The position numbers were made by a program, and so were the translations under genes. From Stenotrophomonas sp. 169 (GTDB lineage: Bacteria; Pseudomonadota; Gammaproteobacteria; Xanthomonadales; Xanthomonadaceae): DNA of 64,000 nt. Shown here piece by piece: positions 43,377 through 52,877 of the stretch. Numbering within the stretch: the first letter of the stretch is position 1; every line of letters begins with the position of its first letter. The stretch covers positions 454,501 through 518,500 of the forward strand of contig NZ_CP061204.1 in NCBI RefSeq assembly GCF_014621775.1, in the 5' to 3' direction. A model generated the notes under the pieces. That model worked only from the letters and a program-made list of their open reading frames with translations. It was not told the DNA's origin and did no database searches.

Positions 43377-44318
43377 CTACCGCTCGGTGGGGTGGGCGTC
43401 TTTTGCGGCGCTGAGGGCCTGGTCGGCGCGCAGGAACACGGCGGAGGTGGGTTCGCCGGTGCGGGTGCCGGCGCTGCCCATCAGCAGCGGGGTGCCGAGG
43501 GTGTGGCGGATCTCTTCGGCTACTTCGTGCAGGGCGGCGAGCGTGTCGGCGGCTTGTTCGGTGCCGAGCACCGCGATGAACTCGCCGCTGCCGGTGACCC
43601 GGTTGATGCTGTCGCCCCGGGCGGGCTGCAGGCACTGCTCCAGCCGCAGGTCCAGCGCCTGCAGCTGCTTGGCCAGCCCGCGTTCGCCCAGTCGCGCGGA
43701 CAACGCGTCGAGGTCCTGCAGTTCCAGGATCACCACGCTGTACTCGCCCGCACTTCCGGGTGCGTTGGAGGCTTCCAGCTCCAGACCCTGGTTGAGGATT
43801 TCCGCCACCGCCTGCTCGCGTTCGCGGCTGCGTGCTTCCATCAGCGCCATGGTCAGGCGGGCGAGGGCCTTCAGGGCGTCGCGCTGGGTGTCGCTGAGTT
43901 CGCGTGGATTGAGGTCCACCACGCAGACGCTGCCGACGGCGGCGCCGTCACCGGTCACCAGCGGCATGCCGGCGTAGAAGCGCGCGCCCATTTCTTTCAA
44001 CACCGGGTTCTCCGCGAAGCGGCTGTCCAGCTGCAGGTCGCCGATCTCCATCAGGTCTTCAGGCTGGCGGATGGCGTGGTCGCAGACGGCGACGTTGCGA
44101 TCGGTCTGGCTGCCCTCCACGCCGGTACGGGCCTTGAACCACTGCCGGTCGCGATCGATCAGCGTCACCAGCGCCATCGGCGTACCGCACACCGCAGCGG
44201 CGACCCGCACGATGTCTTCGTACGCCGGCTCCGGCAGGCTGCCGACGATGTGCAGTGCATCCAGCGCACGTTGCCGCTCGGCTTCATCGCCAGGAAGATG
44301 AGAATGGGGATCGGCCAT
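43377..44318 (-). CDS. GAF-domain protein with degenerate GGDEF domain
   Basis: 313 residues. An N-terminal GAF domain (about 10-165: ALVTLIDRDRQWFKARTGVE, FYAGMPLVTGDGAAVGSVCV) is followed by a GGDEF-like domain of about 130 residues in which the signature is GSGEF (NRVTGSGEFIAVLG) and the preceding helices are short. Such a domain is unlikely to make c-di-GMP and may bind nucleotide or act as a partner domain. Its TAG stop codon lies in a SMAG fragment. Confidence 0.82.
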   Translation of the reverse strand: MADPHSHLPGDEAERQRALDALHIVGSLPEPAYEDIVRVAAAVCGTPMALVTLIDRDRQWFKARTGVEGSQTDRNVAVCDHAIRQPEDLMEIGDLQLDSRFAENPVLKEMGARFYAGMPLVTGDGAAVGSVCVVDLNPRELSDTQRDALKALARLTMALMEARSREREQAVAEILNQGLELEASNAPGSAGEYSVVILELQDLDALSARLGERGLAKQLQALDLRLEQCLQPARGDSINRVTGSGEFIAVLGTEQAADTLAALHEVAEEIRHTLGTPLLMGSAGTRTGEPTSAVFLRADQALSAAKDAHPTER

Positions 44319-44481
44319 GTCGTCCTCTGATTCGGTGATTGCCTGTCCAGATTACGGCAGCTTGCGTCGGCCAGGTTGACTGCTGCGTGAGCAGTGCCTG
44401 TCGCGCGTCGCTGTGGAAACGGCGCACACCCGGATCGCCTGTCGGCAGGCGCGGGCCGTGGGTCGGCGCCTGCTTCGTGGC

Positions 44482-45327
44482 TCAGTGCTTCTTCACCGCC
44501 AGCACGCCATCCAGAGCCAGTTCGACCTTGAAACCGGCTTTGTCCAACCGCTTGGACACCTCGCGTGGCACGTCGCGGCCACTGGTGAGCTTGTTCGGCG
44601 CACCGGTGTAATGGAACAGGCGCCCGCCGCTGCGGATCACGCGCGCCAGATGATCGTAGAACACCTGTGAATACAGTTCGCCGGCGATGCCGAACCGCGG
44701 CGGGTCGTGCAGGATCGCATCCACGGTGCCGCTGGGAATGGACTCGATTTCTTTCGACACGTCGCCCCGCGCAAGGTGCAGCCGGCCGCCGGCACTGGCG
44801 GAATCCGGGTCCGGCGACCAGGAGTTGAGCGTGCGCAGCCACAGCACGTCCGGGTTCTTTTCGAACGAACGGATCTGGCTGACGCCTGCTTCCAGGCAGC
44901 AGGCCGCGAAGTATCCCAGGCCGCCGCAGGTATCGAGCACGACCTTGCCGGCCGGTGCCACCAGTTCCACCTTGCGGCGCGCGTCGTCGAAGGGCGATAC
45001 CTTGGCCGTCGGCAGCATCTTGATGCCGTCGATCTCGAAGGTGGGCGCGCCCCAGTCGGTGGGTACCAGCTTGATCAGGCCCGTGCTGAAACGCGAGATG
45101 GGCATGAACGCATCGTCGTCCCAGTAGTACAGCGTGCGGTCTTTGAGCTTGCCCGGCCACGCATACCGTTGCCCGCGGAAGGTGAAGCCATCAGCCGCCA
45201 GAGCGACATCTTCTTCGCTGCGCCCGAGATCCAACGAGCCGTGCCACGTGGCGGCACCGCCATCGGCAGCGCGTTGCAGCAGGGCGGCGGAATCACGGGT
45301 AAGCAGGGGGCCGGTGTAATGGGGCAC
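44482..45327 (-). CDS. class I SAM-dependent methyltransferase
   Basis: 281 residues. SAM motif VVLDTCGGLGYFAACCLEAG at about 130-150, acidic loop IRSFEKNPDVL, then HLARGDVSKEI and the catalytic-loop-like AILHDPPRFG (DPPR in place of NPPY). The DPPR motif occurs in several RNA cytosine or rRNA methyltransferases and in some archaeal-type enzymes of unknown substrate. No signal peptide. Transcribed alone. Confidence 0.8.
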   Translation of the reverse strand: MPHYTGPLLTRDSAALLQRAADGGAATWHGSLDLGRSEEDVALAADGFTFRGQRYAWPGKLKDRTLYYWDDDAFMPISRFSTGLIKLVPTDWGAPTFEIDGIKMLPTAKVSPFDDARRKVELVAPAGKVVLDTCGGLGYFAACCLEAGVSQIRSFEKNPDVLWLRTLNSWSPDPDSASAGGRLHLARGDVSKEIESIPSGTVDAILHDPPRFGIAGELYSQVFYDHLARVIRSGGRLFHYTGAPNKLTSGRDVPREVSKRLDKAGFKVELALDGVLAVKKH

Positions 45328-45404
45328 GGGATCGGTCAGGCGACAGGCAGGCCGCCTAGTGTAGGCCGGGAGTCAGCGCTGCGCCCTGCGATATCGCGCG
45401 TGGT

Positions 45405-45692
45405 TCAGAACATCAGCATGGAGGCGAGGAACAGTACCAGCGGCGCCGATGACAGCGCGGCACCGGCCAGGCCGAGCCACGGCCAGCGCTCTTCGCGCAC
45501 GCGCGAGGCCAGCATCAGGCCGAAGCCGCACATGGCAGCCGCCAGCACGCCCACCGCCATCGGGCTGTTGCCGGTTGCGCCGACCAGGCGGGCCGCATGC
45601 TCCACCAGCACGCCGACCAGCAGCCCCAGGCAGCTGCACAGGCCCATCCACGGCGCCACGCTACGCCGTAGGGCGCTTCCCCTTGCTGCCAT
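45405..45692 (-). CDS. small integral membrane protein
   Basis: 95 residues with three hydrophobic segments (WMGLCSCLGLLVGVLVEHAA, SPMAVGVLAAAMCGFGLMLA, LGLAGAALSSAPLVLFLASM). No family recognised. It lies 93 bp downstream of the MerC-domain gene on the same strand. Confidence 0.6.
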   Translation of the reverse strand: MAARGSALRRSVAPWMGLCSCLGLLVGVLVEHAARLVGATGNSPMAVGVLAAAMCGFGLMLASRVREERWPWLGLAGAALSSAPLVLFLASMLMF

Positions 45693-45785
45693 CGCACGCT
45701 CTCCTTTGCTTGTCTGGCCGGGCTGGCCGGTCCCTACAGTAACCGGTGTCGGGTATTTGACGCGCGTGCCGATGATCCGGCGCGG

Positions 45786-46160
45786 TCAGCACTGGCGGTG
45801 GCGACGCCGGGCATTCCACACGTGGGTGGCGGCCAGCATCAGGCTGCCGGTGACGGTGACGGCGGTTTCACTGTCATGGCTGGGGAATTCGAGGGCACCG
45901 GCCAGCAGCAGGGCCAGCCCCAGCCCGGCCCCCAGCCACGCCATGGCCGGCAGGGCGTGCTGGCGGTGCGCGCGCCACAACGCAAACGCCGTGAGCGGCA
46001 ACGCCATGCTGATGAACACCCAGTGCACCCACTCGGCTTCAGCCCAGGCGCCGAACAAGGGCAGGGCCGCGGCCAGCAGGGGCAGGGCGAGGCAGTGCAA
46101 CAGGCACAGGCTGGACAGGGCGACGGCACCGGCGTCGAGCAGGGCAGCGTTGGTTTTCAT
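45786..46160 (-). CDS. MerC domain-containing membrane protein
   Basis: 124 residues, four hydrophobic segments. The first holds SSLCLLHCLALPLLAAALPL, with the Cys...HC pattern of the MerC family; His-rich ends (HRQHALP, RRRHRQC). MerC-type proteins move metal ions across the inner membrane; in xanthomonad chromosomes they are better read as divalent metal transporters than mercury resistance. A palindromic operator sits 27 bp upstream of the start. Confidence 0.8.
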   Translation of the reverse strand: MKTNAALLDAGAVALSSLCLLHCLALPLLAAALPLFGAWAEAEWVHWVFISMALPLTAFALWRAHRQHALPAMAWLGAGLGLALLLAGALEFPSHDSETAVTVTGSLMLAATHVWNARRRHRQC

Positions 46161-46186
46161 GGGGGAAGGGCTTGGAGATGACGTGG

Positions 46187-46201
46187 TGTTACATAGTAAC
46201 A
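46187..46201 (-). promoter_or_regulatory. candidate Zur/Fur-family operator before MerC gene
   Basis: TGTTACATAGTAACA is a near-perfect palindrome resembling Zur boxes of gammaproteobacteria (TGTTATA-type half sites). It overlaps the last codons of the ABC-F gene and lies 27-41 bp upstream of the MerC ATG. Regulator assignment is inference. Confidence 0.55.
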
Positions 46202-47832
46202 TTTGCCTCATGGTCCGCCGCGCCATCCGGCCACGGGTTCAGGGTCCATCCACGCGGGGTCACCTGCAGCACATGGGTGGGCCGCATGGCAGCCAGCAGG
46301 CGGGCATCGTGGCTGGCCATCACCAAGGTGCCGGTGTACTGCTGCAGCAGGTCTTCCAGTACCTGCAGCGCCTGCAGGTCCAGCGCATTGCCGGGCTCGT
46401 CCAGCAGCAACAGGCCGGGAGCCGGATCGGCATACAGCGCGCACGCCATCGCGGCCTTCAGGCGTTCGCCTGCGCTGAGGGTGTCTGTCGTGCGTTCGAT
46501 CCGCTGGGCATCCAGGCCCAGCAAGGCAAGGCGTGTGCGCAGGTCGTGCAGGGCCGCGCCTGGATTGGCCTGCTGCAGGGCATCCAGCGCGCTGCCTGAT
46601 GACGGCAGCGCACGCAGGTGCTGGTCCAGCAGGGCGGACGGTACCGCGACCTCCACGGCACCGCTGCGTGGCGACAGCTGGCCGGCCAGCACGCGCAGCA
46701 GGGTCGACTTGCCACTGCCGTTGTCACCGACCAAGGCGACGCGCTGGCCGCGCTGCAGGACAAGATCCAACGGTTCGGCGCAGCCGTTTGGCAGCACCAG
46801 CGCGTCCAACCGGGCGACGCGTTGGGTGCCGTGGCCCGCATCCGGCGCGAAGGCCATCAGCTCGGCCGCGCGTCCCACGCTGGCCGCTGCCGTGCGCAGG
46901 CGCTCCGCACTGCCGGCCAGACGCTGCTGCTGCAGCTGCGCGTTGCGCCCGGCGCTGGCCTGCGCGCGTTGTTTCTGCAGGCCCAGCAGGAGGGGAGCCT
47001 GGTTGGCATCGCGCGCGCTGCGCTCGCCCCGCGAATGCCGCTGCTGCGCGCGTTCGTGTTGCTCGCGTGCCTGTCGTTGCTGTTGGCGATGCGCGTTGCG
47101 GGCATGGTCCAGCTGGGCCATGCCCGCCGCCGCTTGGGTGGCCTTGGCCTGCACGAAGTCCGCATAGCCGCCACCGAACCGATGCAGGCCACCGCCATCC
47201 AGTTCGACGATGCATTCCATGTGGTCCAGCAGTGCGCGGTCGTGGCTGATGACGATCAGGCCACCCCGCCAGCGCGACAGCTGGGTCTCCAGTTCGCTGC
47301 GCCGGCGCGCATCCAGATGATTGCTGGGCTCGTCCAGGATCAACCAGTCGGCACCGCTGGCCTAGGCGCCGGACAGCGCGACCTGCATTGCTTGGCCGCC
47401 GCTGAGACGGGCTGCCGGTTGCTCCGGATCCAGGTCATCCGGCAGGCCCTGTTGGCGCCACTGCTGCTGCAGTCGCTCGCGCAGGTCCCAGCGATCATCG
47501 ACGGTGGCGAAGTCCGCCGGGTCGACGCTGCCGGCGCTGATGCGTGCCAGGGCCGCCAGCACCTCTGCCACGCCGGCCAGTTCGCCCACGCTGCCCTGCA
47601 ACGTGCCACTCAGCGCCGGCAGCAGGGTCACCCTGCCCTCGCTGTGGCAGTGCCCGCTGCTGGGTTGAAGCTGCCCGGCGAGGATGCGTGCGAGCACGGA
47701 TTTGCCCACGCCATTGGCGCCCACCAGGCCGGTCCGGACAGGGTCGAACGTAAAGGACAGTTCGGAAAACACTGTGCGCCCATCCGACAGGCGACAGGTC
47801 ACGCGATCAAGCGTGAGCGGATACGTGGTCAT
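46189..47832 (-). pseudogene. ABC-F family ATPase, interrupted by in-frame TAG
   Basis: Reads as one frame of about 547 codons if the TAG at 47362-47364 is passed. The first 156 residues hold an ABC domain up to the signature (GLVGANGVGKSVLARILAG; ARLSGGQAMQVALSGA). After the stop the frame continues ASGADWLILDEPSNHLDARR (Walker B), a charged linker rich in Gln/Arg, and a second ABC domain (ALVGDNGSGKSTLLRVLAGQ; LSAGERLKAAMACAL; LLLLDEPGNALD). ABC-F proteins act on ribosomes. The stop separates signature and Walker B of domain 1, so neither fragment should be a full ATPase; an ATG at Walker B could start the second fragment. Confidence 0.8.
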
Positions 47833-48023
47833 GCAGACCTCCAGCAGATGCCATCGACTCCCCCTGCGCGCAGGGGCGGGAAGATTCAGGCCGTCAGAAA
47901 GACGGGGGCATCAGTGGCGCATCGGCGTGGGTCTCCAGAGTGAGGCTGGAATTATAAAGGCTCGGGCTGAATGGAACCGGCAACGGCGTGGCGCGTACGG
48001 GATGGCTGACCCCGATCGCGGTA

Positions 48024-49613
48024 TCACCGCTGCGCGTTCTGCATGTTTTCGCGGGCTGCGCCGTACAACGCGCGGCGGTGTTCGTGGAAGGCGATGAAAT
48101 CATCGCGTTTGAGCGCCTTGGAGAACAGCCAACCCTGCCCGAACTCCACCTTGCGGCTGTGCAGGTAGGCCAGTTGCGCTTCGGTTTCCACGCCCTCGGC
48201 CACCACGAACAGGCCGAGCGTTTTGGCCATGTCGATGATGTGGCCGGTGACCGGACTGGTCGCGCTCTCGGTGCCGATCGCATCGATGAACGACTTGTCG
48301 ATCTTCAACGCATCCAGCGGCAACTGCTGCAGGTACTGCAGGTTGGAATAGCCCACCCCGAAATCATCGATGGCCACCGCATGGCCGGCATGGCGGGCGG
48401 CGGTGATCACTGCACGTGCGCGCTCGATGTCCATGAAGCCGCGCTCGGTGGCTTCCAGCCAGATCTGCTGGTTGGCGATACCGGTGCCGGCCAGCTTGCT
48501 GGCGATCACCTTCAAGGCGCGCCCGCTGATCATGTCCTCCGGTGCGAGGTTGATGGCGATGTGCGCGCTGCGATCGCCCACCAGCAAGTGCTGCATGTCC
48601 GCGATCACGCGTTCGATCACCATGTCGGTGATCGCTTCGACCAGTCCGCTTTCTTCGGCCAGCGGGATGAACAGATCCGGGCGCACCTCGGTGCCGTCGG
48701 CACGGCGCCAGCGGATCAGGGCTTCGGCGCCCACGCAGATGCCGGTCTCCAGTTCGATGATCGGTTGATACACCACGTAGAGTTCGTTGCGGCGCAGCCC
48801 CTGCACCAGCCCGCCATGCAGCGAAAGACGGCGGCGAGACAGCCACAAGGCGCCCCCGGCACACCCCGCCGCGAGCAGGATCCCCAGCGGGAAGAAACGC
48901 CAGAACTGGCCGACGAAAATGTCGCGCAGGCGGCTGCGTGGCGCCACGACGATCGCCAGCCATTCTTCGCTGCGTGCGGTGGCGAACAGATCACGGTCGT
49001 CCATGCCGTCGCGGGGATCGCGCAGCAGCGACTCCAGCAGGTCGTGGCGGGCCAGTGACTGCTGCGCGATCAAGCGCCCATCCGGGGTGGCGATGGCCAG
49101 GCGCATGTCGTGTGCGGCGACGAGGTCGACGAAGTGACCCGGATCCATCAGGGCGTCGTACTGGCCCAGCCGCAGTGACAGCATCCGGCGTCCGTAGGCG
49201 GCACGCGGCTGCACGTCCAGCTGCAGCGCGGCGCCATCGGCGGTGGTGTGGTCCGGCGTGCCCCAGGCGATGCTGCCGTCAGATGGCCCCCAGGAGGTGC
49301 AGCGCATGCGCCCGTCGACGAAGTAGCCGATCTGGTCCACCGATGAAGTGGTTACCACCTTGGATTGCATGCGATGGATGTGTGCAGGGCTGCACGGGAC
49401 CAGGTCATCGGCCTGCATCGACTGCAATGCCGACAACGCCTGCGCATACGAGCGCTCGGCGCGCAGCAGCGTGCGCTGTGCGGTTTCCTGCAGGTCATCC
49501 TGCGCCAGCGTCACCGCCTGCTGCCAGCTCAACCAGGTCATCAGGGCCATGGGCACGACGGCGGCCAGGGCGGCCACCGCGGTCATGATGAGCAGGGTGC
49601 GGGTGCGGGTCAT
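48024..49613 (-). CDS. CSS-motif EAL c-di-GMP phosphodiesterase
   Basis: 529 residues. TM1 (LLIMTAVAALAAVVPMALMT), a periplasmic CSS domain (DLVPCSPAHI; MRCTSWG), TM2 (WRFFPLGILLAAGCAGGALW) and a cytosolic EAL domain: GAEALIRWRRADG, LEATERGFMDIERA, VAIDDFGVGYSNLQYLQQLP, LKIDKSFIDAIG, VAEGVETEAQL. All metal and catalytic residues of EAL appear present, so it should hydrolyse c-di-GMP, with activity set by the redox state of the periplasmic cysteines as known for this family. ATG 49613 chosen; upstream extension is not needed. Confidence 0.92.
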   Translation of the reverse strand: MTRTRTLLIMTAVAALAAVVPMALMTWLSWQQAVTLAQDDLQETAQRTLLRAERSYAQALSALQSMQADDLVPCSPAHIHRMQSKVVTTSSVDQIGYFVDGRMRCTSWGPSDGSIAWGTPDHTTADGAALQLDVQPRAAYGRRMLSLRLGQYDALMDPGHFVDLVAAHDMRLAIATPDGRLIAQQSLARHDLLESLLRDPRDGMDDRDLFATARSEEWLAIVVAPRSRLRDIFVGQFWRFFPLGILLAAGCAGGALWLSRRRLSLHGGLVQGLRRNELYVVYQPIIELETGICVGAEALIRWRRADGTEVRPDLFIPLAEESGLVEAITDMVIERVIADMQHLLVGDRSAHIAINLAPEDMISGRALKVIASKLAGTGIANQQIWLEATERGFMDIERARAVITAARHAGHAVAIDDFGVGYSNLQYLQQLPLDALKIDKSFIDAIGTESATSPVTGHIIDMAKTLGLFVVAEGVETEAQLAYLHSRKVEFGQGWLFSKALKRDDFIAFHEHRRALYGAARENMQNAQR

Positions 49614-49852
49614 GGGAGGCCGGTGACGGAGGTCGAAGAACTCGGCCGGGCCCGCGCGCAGGCCGCCTTGTCGGCAAGCGTAACGGAATGAACGGGCCAC
49701 CGGTGATCTGCGCAGACCGAGGTCCGTTTCCCTGCAGGCGGCGCGTCCGCCCCCGCAGCAGCAAGGGGTTGAAGGCGACATGCGCCACTTTCACTGCCGG
49801 TTCGCGGTGGCAGGCTGACCATCGCGGCCCGCCCCCCACCTCGTGACCCGCG

Positions 49853-50623
49853 ATGCCCTTGCCCTTCCTGCTGTGCATCGTGCTGCTCTGCCTGGCCAGT
49901 GGGTCGGTGCAGGCCCGCACCGTGTACCGCTGCGTGCAGGGCAACACGGTCAGCATGGCCACCGCGCCCGAACCGGGATCGCGCTGCACGCCCAAAGAGA
50001 TCGATGACAGCGCCGTCCAGGCACCGAACCTGTGGGGCAACATGGGGGTGTTCAGTGGCACGTTGTACGAGCGCGAGCAGGACGGGCGTCTGGTGTATTC
50101 CACCCGCAACCTGCCCGGATCGACGGTGTATCTGAAATTCACCGTGGCCACGCCGCCGGGCGAGCCGGCGCACGAGGGACTGGGGCGCGTGGGTGCCGCG
50201 CAGTTGGCCCCGCATGCGCGCCAATTCAAGGCCGCGGCGAAGGCGACCGGCGTGGACGATGCGTGGTTGCGCGCCATCGCCCACGCGGAGAGCAATTTCG
50301 ATGCAGCGGCGGTGTCGCCGAAGGGCGCACAAGGGGTGATGCAGCTGATGCCCGAGACGGCGCGCGACTACGGCGTGGTGGATCCGCTGTCGGCGGCGCA
50401 GTCCATCGACGGCGGTGCCCGCCACATGCGCGAGCTGCTGCGCCGTTACAACGGTGACCGGGTGCTGGCCGCGGCGGCCTACAACGCGGGCATCGGGGCG
50501 GTGACGCGCTACAAGGGTGTGCCGCCGTACGCCGAGACGTTGGCCTACGTGGACAAGGTGATGGCGTTGTACGCGCGCTATCGCGAGGCGATGGGCATCC
50601 GGACCGAGGTGCCCGCGCGCTGA
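49853..50623 (+). CDS. lytic transglycosylase (SLT domain), exported
   Basis: 256 residues. Signal peptide (MPLPFLLCIVLLCLASGSVQA), a DUF4124-like N-terminal strand region (YRCVQGNTVSMATAP..GSRC) and a C-terminal SLT domain: AIAHAESNFDAAAVSPKGAQ with the catalytic Glu, GVMQLMPETARDYGV and AAAAYNAGIGAVTRY. It cleaves peptidoglycan glycan strands to 1,6-anhydro products. Monocistronic. Confidence 0.92.
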   Translation: MPLPFLLCIVLLCLASGSVQARTVYRCVQGNTVSMATAPEPGSRCTPKEIDDSAVQAPNLWGNMGVFSGTLYEREQDGRLVYSTRNLPGSTVYLKFTVATPPGEPAHEGLGRVGAAQLAPHARQFKAAAKATGVDDAWLRAIAHAESNFDAAAVSPKGAQGVMQLMPETARDYGVVDPLSAAQSIDGGARHMRELLRRYNGDRVLAAAAYNAGIGAVTRYKGVPPYAETLAYVDKVMALYARYREAMGIRTEVPAR

Positions 50624-50695
50624 TACTGCGCGGTCGTCTTGGCGTGTGCGTGGGCAGCCGGTATCGTCGCCCGTTGCACATGACGAAGGACGCCG

Positions 50696-52768
50696 ATGGC
50701 ACGGATGCGATGGATGTTGGGCACGGCCGCGTTGACGGCCGTCGCCGTGGCCGCGACCTTCCTGCCGCGCGAGTCTGCGGTGCCCGTGCCGGTCGGGCCG
50801 GCCGCCACCCCGCTGGGCTGGACTGCGCAGATAGAAGCGCTGGCCGGTGAGGGGGTGCCGGGTGACCGCGATGGCGCGGCGACGCAGGCGCGGTTCTCCG
50901 ACCCGTACGCGCTGCTGGCGCTGGATGACGGCAGCGTGCTGGTGGCCGATGCCGGTGACAGCGACCGCATCCGGCGGCTGCGTACCGACGGCATCGTCGA
51001 AACCGTGGCAGGCAGCAGCGAGGGCTTCGTCGACGGGCCCGCACACCAGGCCCGCTTCCATACCCCGTCGGCGCTGGCACGCGATGCGGCCGGCGTGGTC
51101 TATGTGGCCGACACCGGCAACCATGCGGTCCGCAGGATCGGTCTGGACGGCCAGGTCAGCACGTTGGCTGGCGGTGTCCGGGGCTTTGCCGATGGCCCGG
51201 CCGCACAGGCGCGCTTCGATGCGCCGATGGGCGTGGCCGTGGACGCCGCCGGCAATGTCTATGTCGCCGATACCTGGAACGACCGCATCCGGGTCATCGG
51301 TGTCGACGGCAACGTGCGCACGCTGGCCGGTGATGCCGGCCCCGCGCACGTGGACGGTTTTGCAGGGGCGGCCCGCTTCGACACGCCGGTGGCGCTTGAA
51401 TGGGACGGGCACGGTGCCTTGCTGGTGGCTGATTTTTATAACAACGCGATCCGTCGGGTCCGCATGGACGGGCAGGTCGACACCGTTGTGGGCGCCGGCA
51501 GCGTCATCAACGGCCCGCTCGGCCTGGCACGCACGCATGACGATGTGCTGTATGTCGGCGACCGTGCCGGCCGCATCGTCCAGGTATCGCCTGCGGGCCA
51601 CCAGATCGCGTTGGTGGGGACCGGGGCGGTAACGCGGCTGGCCCGTCCCAGTGGCGTGGCGGTCGCCGCCGATGGCAGCCTGCGCGTGGCCGATGCGGCT
51701 GCCGGGCGGCTGCACCGCATCGTGCCGCTGGCCCCCGGTGAAGCGCTTGCGCCGGCGTTGGTCGGCCCAGCGGTGGATGCGCCGCTTCCGCGCAGCGAAG
51801 GGCGCTGGCCGCTGGCGCCGCAGGACGGCTGGCATGAAGTGGTGGGCACGCTGGGCGAGGTACGCGGCAACTTCCGCGGTGAGAGCCGGCACCACCTGCA
51901 TGATGGATTCGACGTGCGCGGTGACGTGGGCCAGACCGTGTTGGCGATCGCCGATGGCAAGATCGATACGCCGCTGGCGAGCTGGTCGGTGGGTGGGCAG
52001 GCGGAAGGATTATCCGTGGGCACGCTGCGTTACCTGCACATGCGGGTGGGGCGCGATCCGCGCGGCCAGCCGTTCGACGAGCGCTGGCAGCAGCTGTTCG
52101 ACAGCGAGGGCACGCTGGAGCGGATACGGCTGCGGCGTGGCACGCGCATCCACGCCGGTGACCCGCTGGGCAGCATCAACAGCCACGCCCACGTGCACCT
52201 GAGCGTCGGCAGCAGTGGCTTCGAGCGCAACGCCGCCCTGTTGGGTTTCACCGGCTTCGTGGATCGCGTGCCGCCTCGCATCACCGATGTAGCGCTGCTG
52301 GATGATGCGGACCAGCCGCTGCAGCGCGACGCGCAGGGACGCGTGCCGGTACCGCGCGGTGGTCGTGGGGTGCAGATCGTGGTGGAGGCCTGGGACCAGG
52401 TGGATGGCAACCTGCCTCGCCGTCGTCTGGGGTTGTATGCGGTGGGGTACCAGGTGTTGGATGCCGCGGGCGTAGCGCTGGCCGGGTATGAGCAACCGCG
52501 CTGGAACATCGTGTTCAATCGCATGCCGCCGCAGCAGGCGGCGGTACGCGTGGCGTATGCACCGGACAGCGGCGTCACCGTACACGGCAGCGCCGTCACC
52601 CGCTTCCGCTACCTGGCCAGCAACACCGTGCGCGACGGGCTGATGCAGCAGGGGCGCTGGCGGCCCGATGGCCTGCCGCCGGGCGAGTACGTGATCCGTG
52701 CGCACGCCCGCGACCACAGCGGCAACGCAGCAGTGGGCCCAAGCGACCTGCGCGTGGTGGTGTTGTAA
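50696..52768 (+). CDS. exported NHL-propeller protein with M23-like domain
   Basis: 690 residues. Signal/anchor helix (MLGTAALTAVAVAATFLPR), about six NHL-type blades at residues 45-350 (repeated G..DG.A..ARF..P..LA.D..G.VYVADT.NH.IR), then from about 380 an M23/LytM-like region (GEVRGNFRGESRHHLHDGFD, VLAIADG, INSHAHVHLSV). His and Asp of HLHDGFD and HVHL fit the zinc ligands of M23 peptidases, but spacing is unusual, so it may bind rather than cleave peptidoglycan. C-terminal Ig-like part follows. Envelope role inferred. Confidence 0.78.
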   Translation: MARMRWMLGTAALTAVAVAATFLPRESAVPVPVGPAATPLGWTAQIEALAGEGVPGDRDGAATQARFSDPYALLALDDGSVLVADAGDSDRIRRLRTDGIVETVAGSSEGFVDGPAHQARFHTPSALARDAAGVVYVADTGNHAVRRIGLDGQVSTLAGGVRGFADGPAAQARFDAPMGVAVDAAGNVYVADTWNDRIRVIGVDGNVRTLAGDAGPAHVDGFAGAARFDTPVALEWDGHGALLVADFYNNAIRRVRMDGQVDTVVGAGSVINGPLGLARTHDDVLYVGDRAGRIVQVSPAGHQIALVGTGAVTRLARPSGVAVAADGSLRVADAAAGRLHRIVPLAPGEALAPALVGPAVDAPLPRSEGRWPLAPQDGWHEVVGTLGEVRGNFRGESRHHLHDGFDVRGDVGQTVLAIADGKIDTPLASWSVGGQAEGLSVGTLRYLHMRVGRDPRGQPFDERWQQLFDSEGTLERIRLRRGTRIHAGDPLGSINSHAHVHLSVGSSGFERNAALLGFTGFVDRVPPRITDVALLDDADQPLQRDAQGRVPVPRGGRGVQIVVEAWDQVDGNLPRRRLGLYAVGYQVLDAAGVALAGYEQPRWNIVFNRMPPQQAAVRVAYAPDSGVTVHGSAVTRFRYLASNTVRDGLMQQGRWRPDGLPPGEYVIRAHARDHSGNAAVGPSDLRVVVL

Positions 52769-52778
52769 GGAGCGAGTG

Positions 52779-52877
52779 GTAGAGCCGACTTCAGTCGGCT
52801 GCACCTCAAATGCAGTCGACTGAACTCTGCTCTACCTCGCTGCGCTCGATAATCCAGCCGACTGAAGTCGGCTCTAC
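52779..52877. repeat. SMAG cluster
   Basis: GTAGAGCCGACTTCAGTCGG at 52779, a degenerate inverted copy (TGCAGTCGACTGAACTCTGC, about 52810-52835) and a good inverted copy ending CTAC at 52877. The TAG stop of the minus-strand DGPF gene lies inside its end. Confidence 0.88.

Noticed and set aside
46189..47343. second ABC-F part as an independent intact gene
   Set aside because: It would begin at Walker B of the first ATPase domain, and the preceding frame joins it without shift, so one broken gene is the simpler reading.
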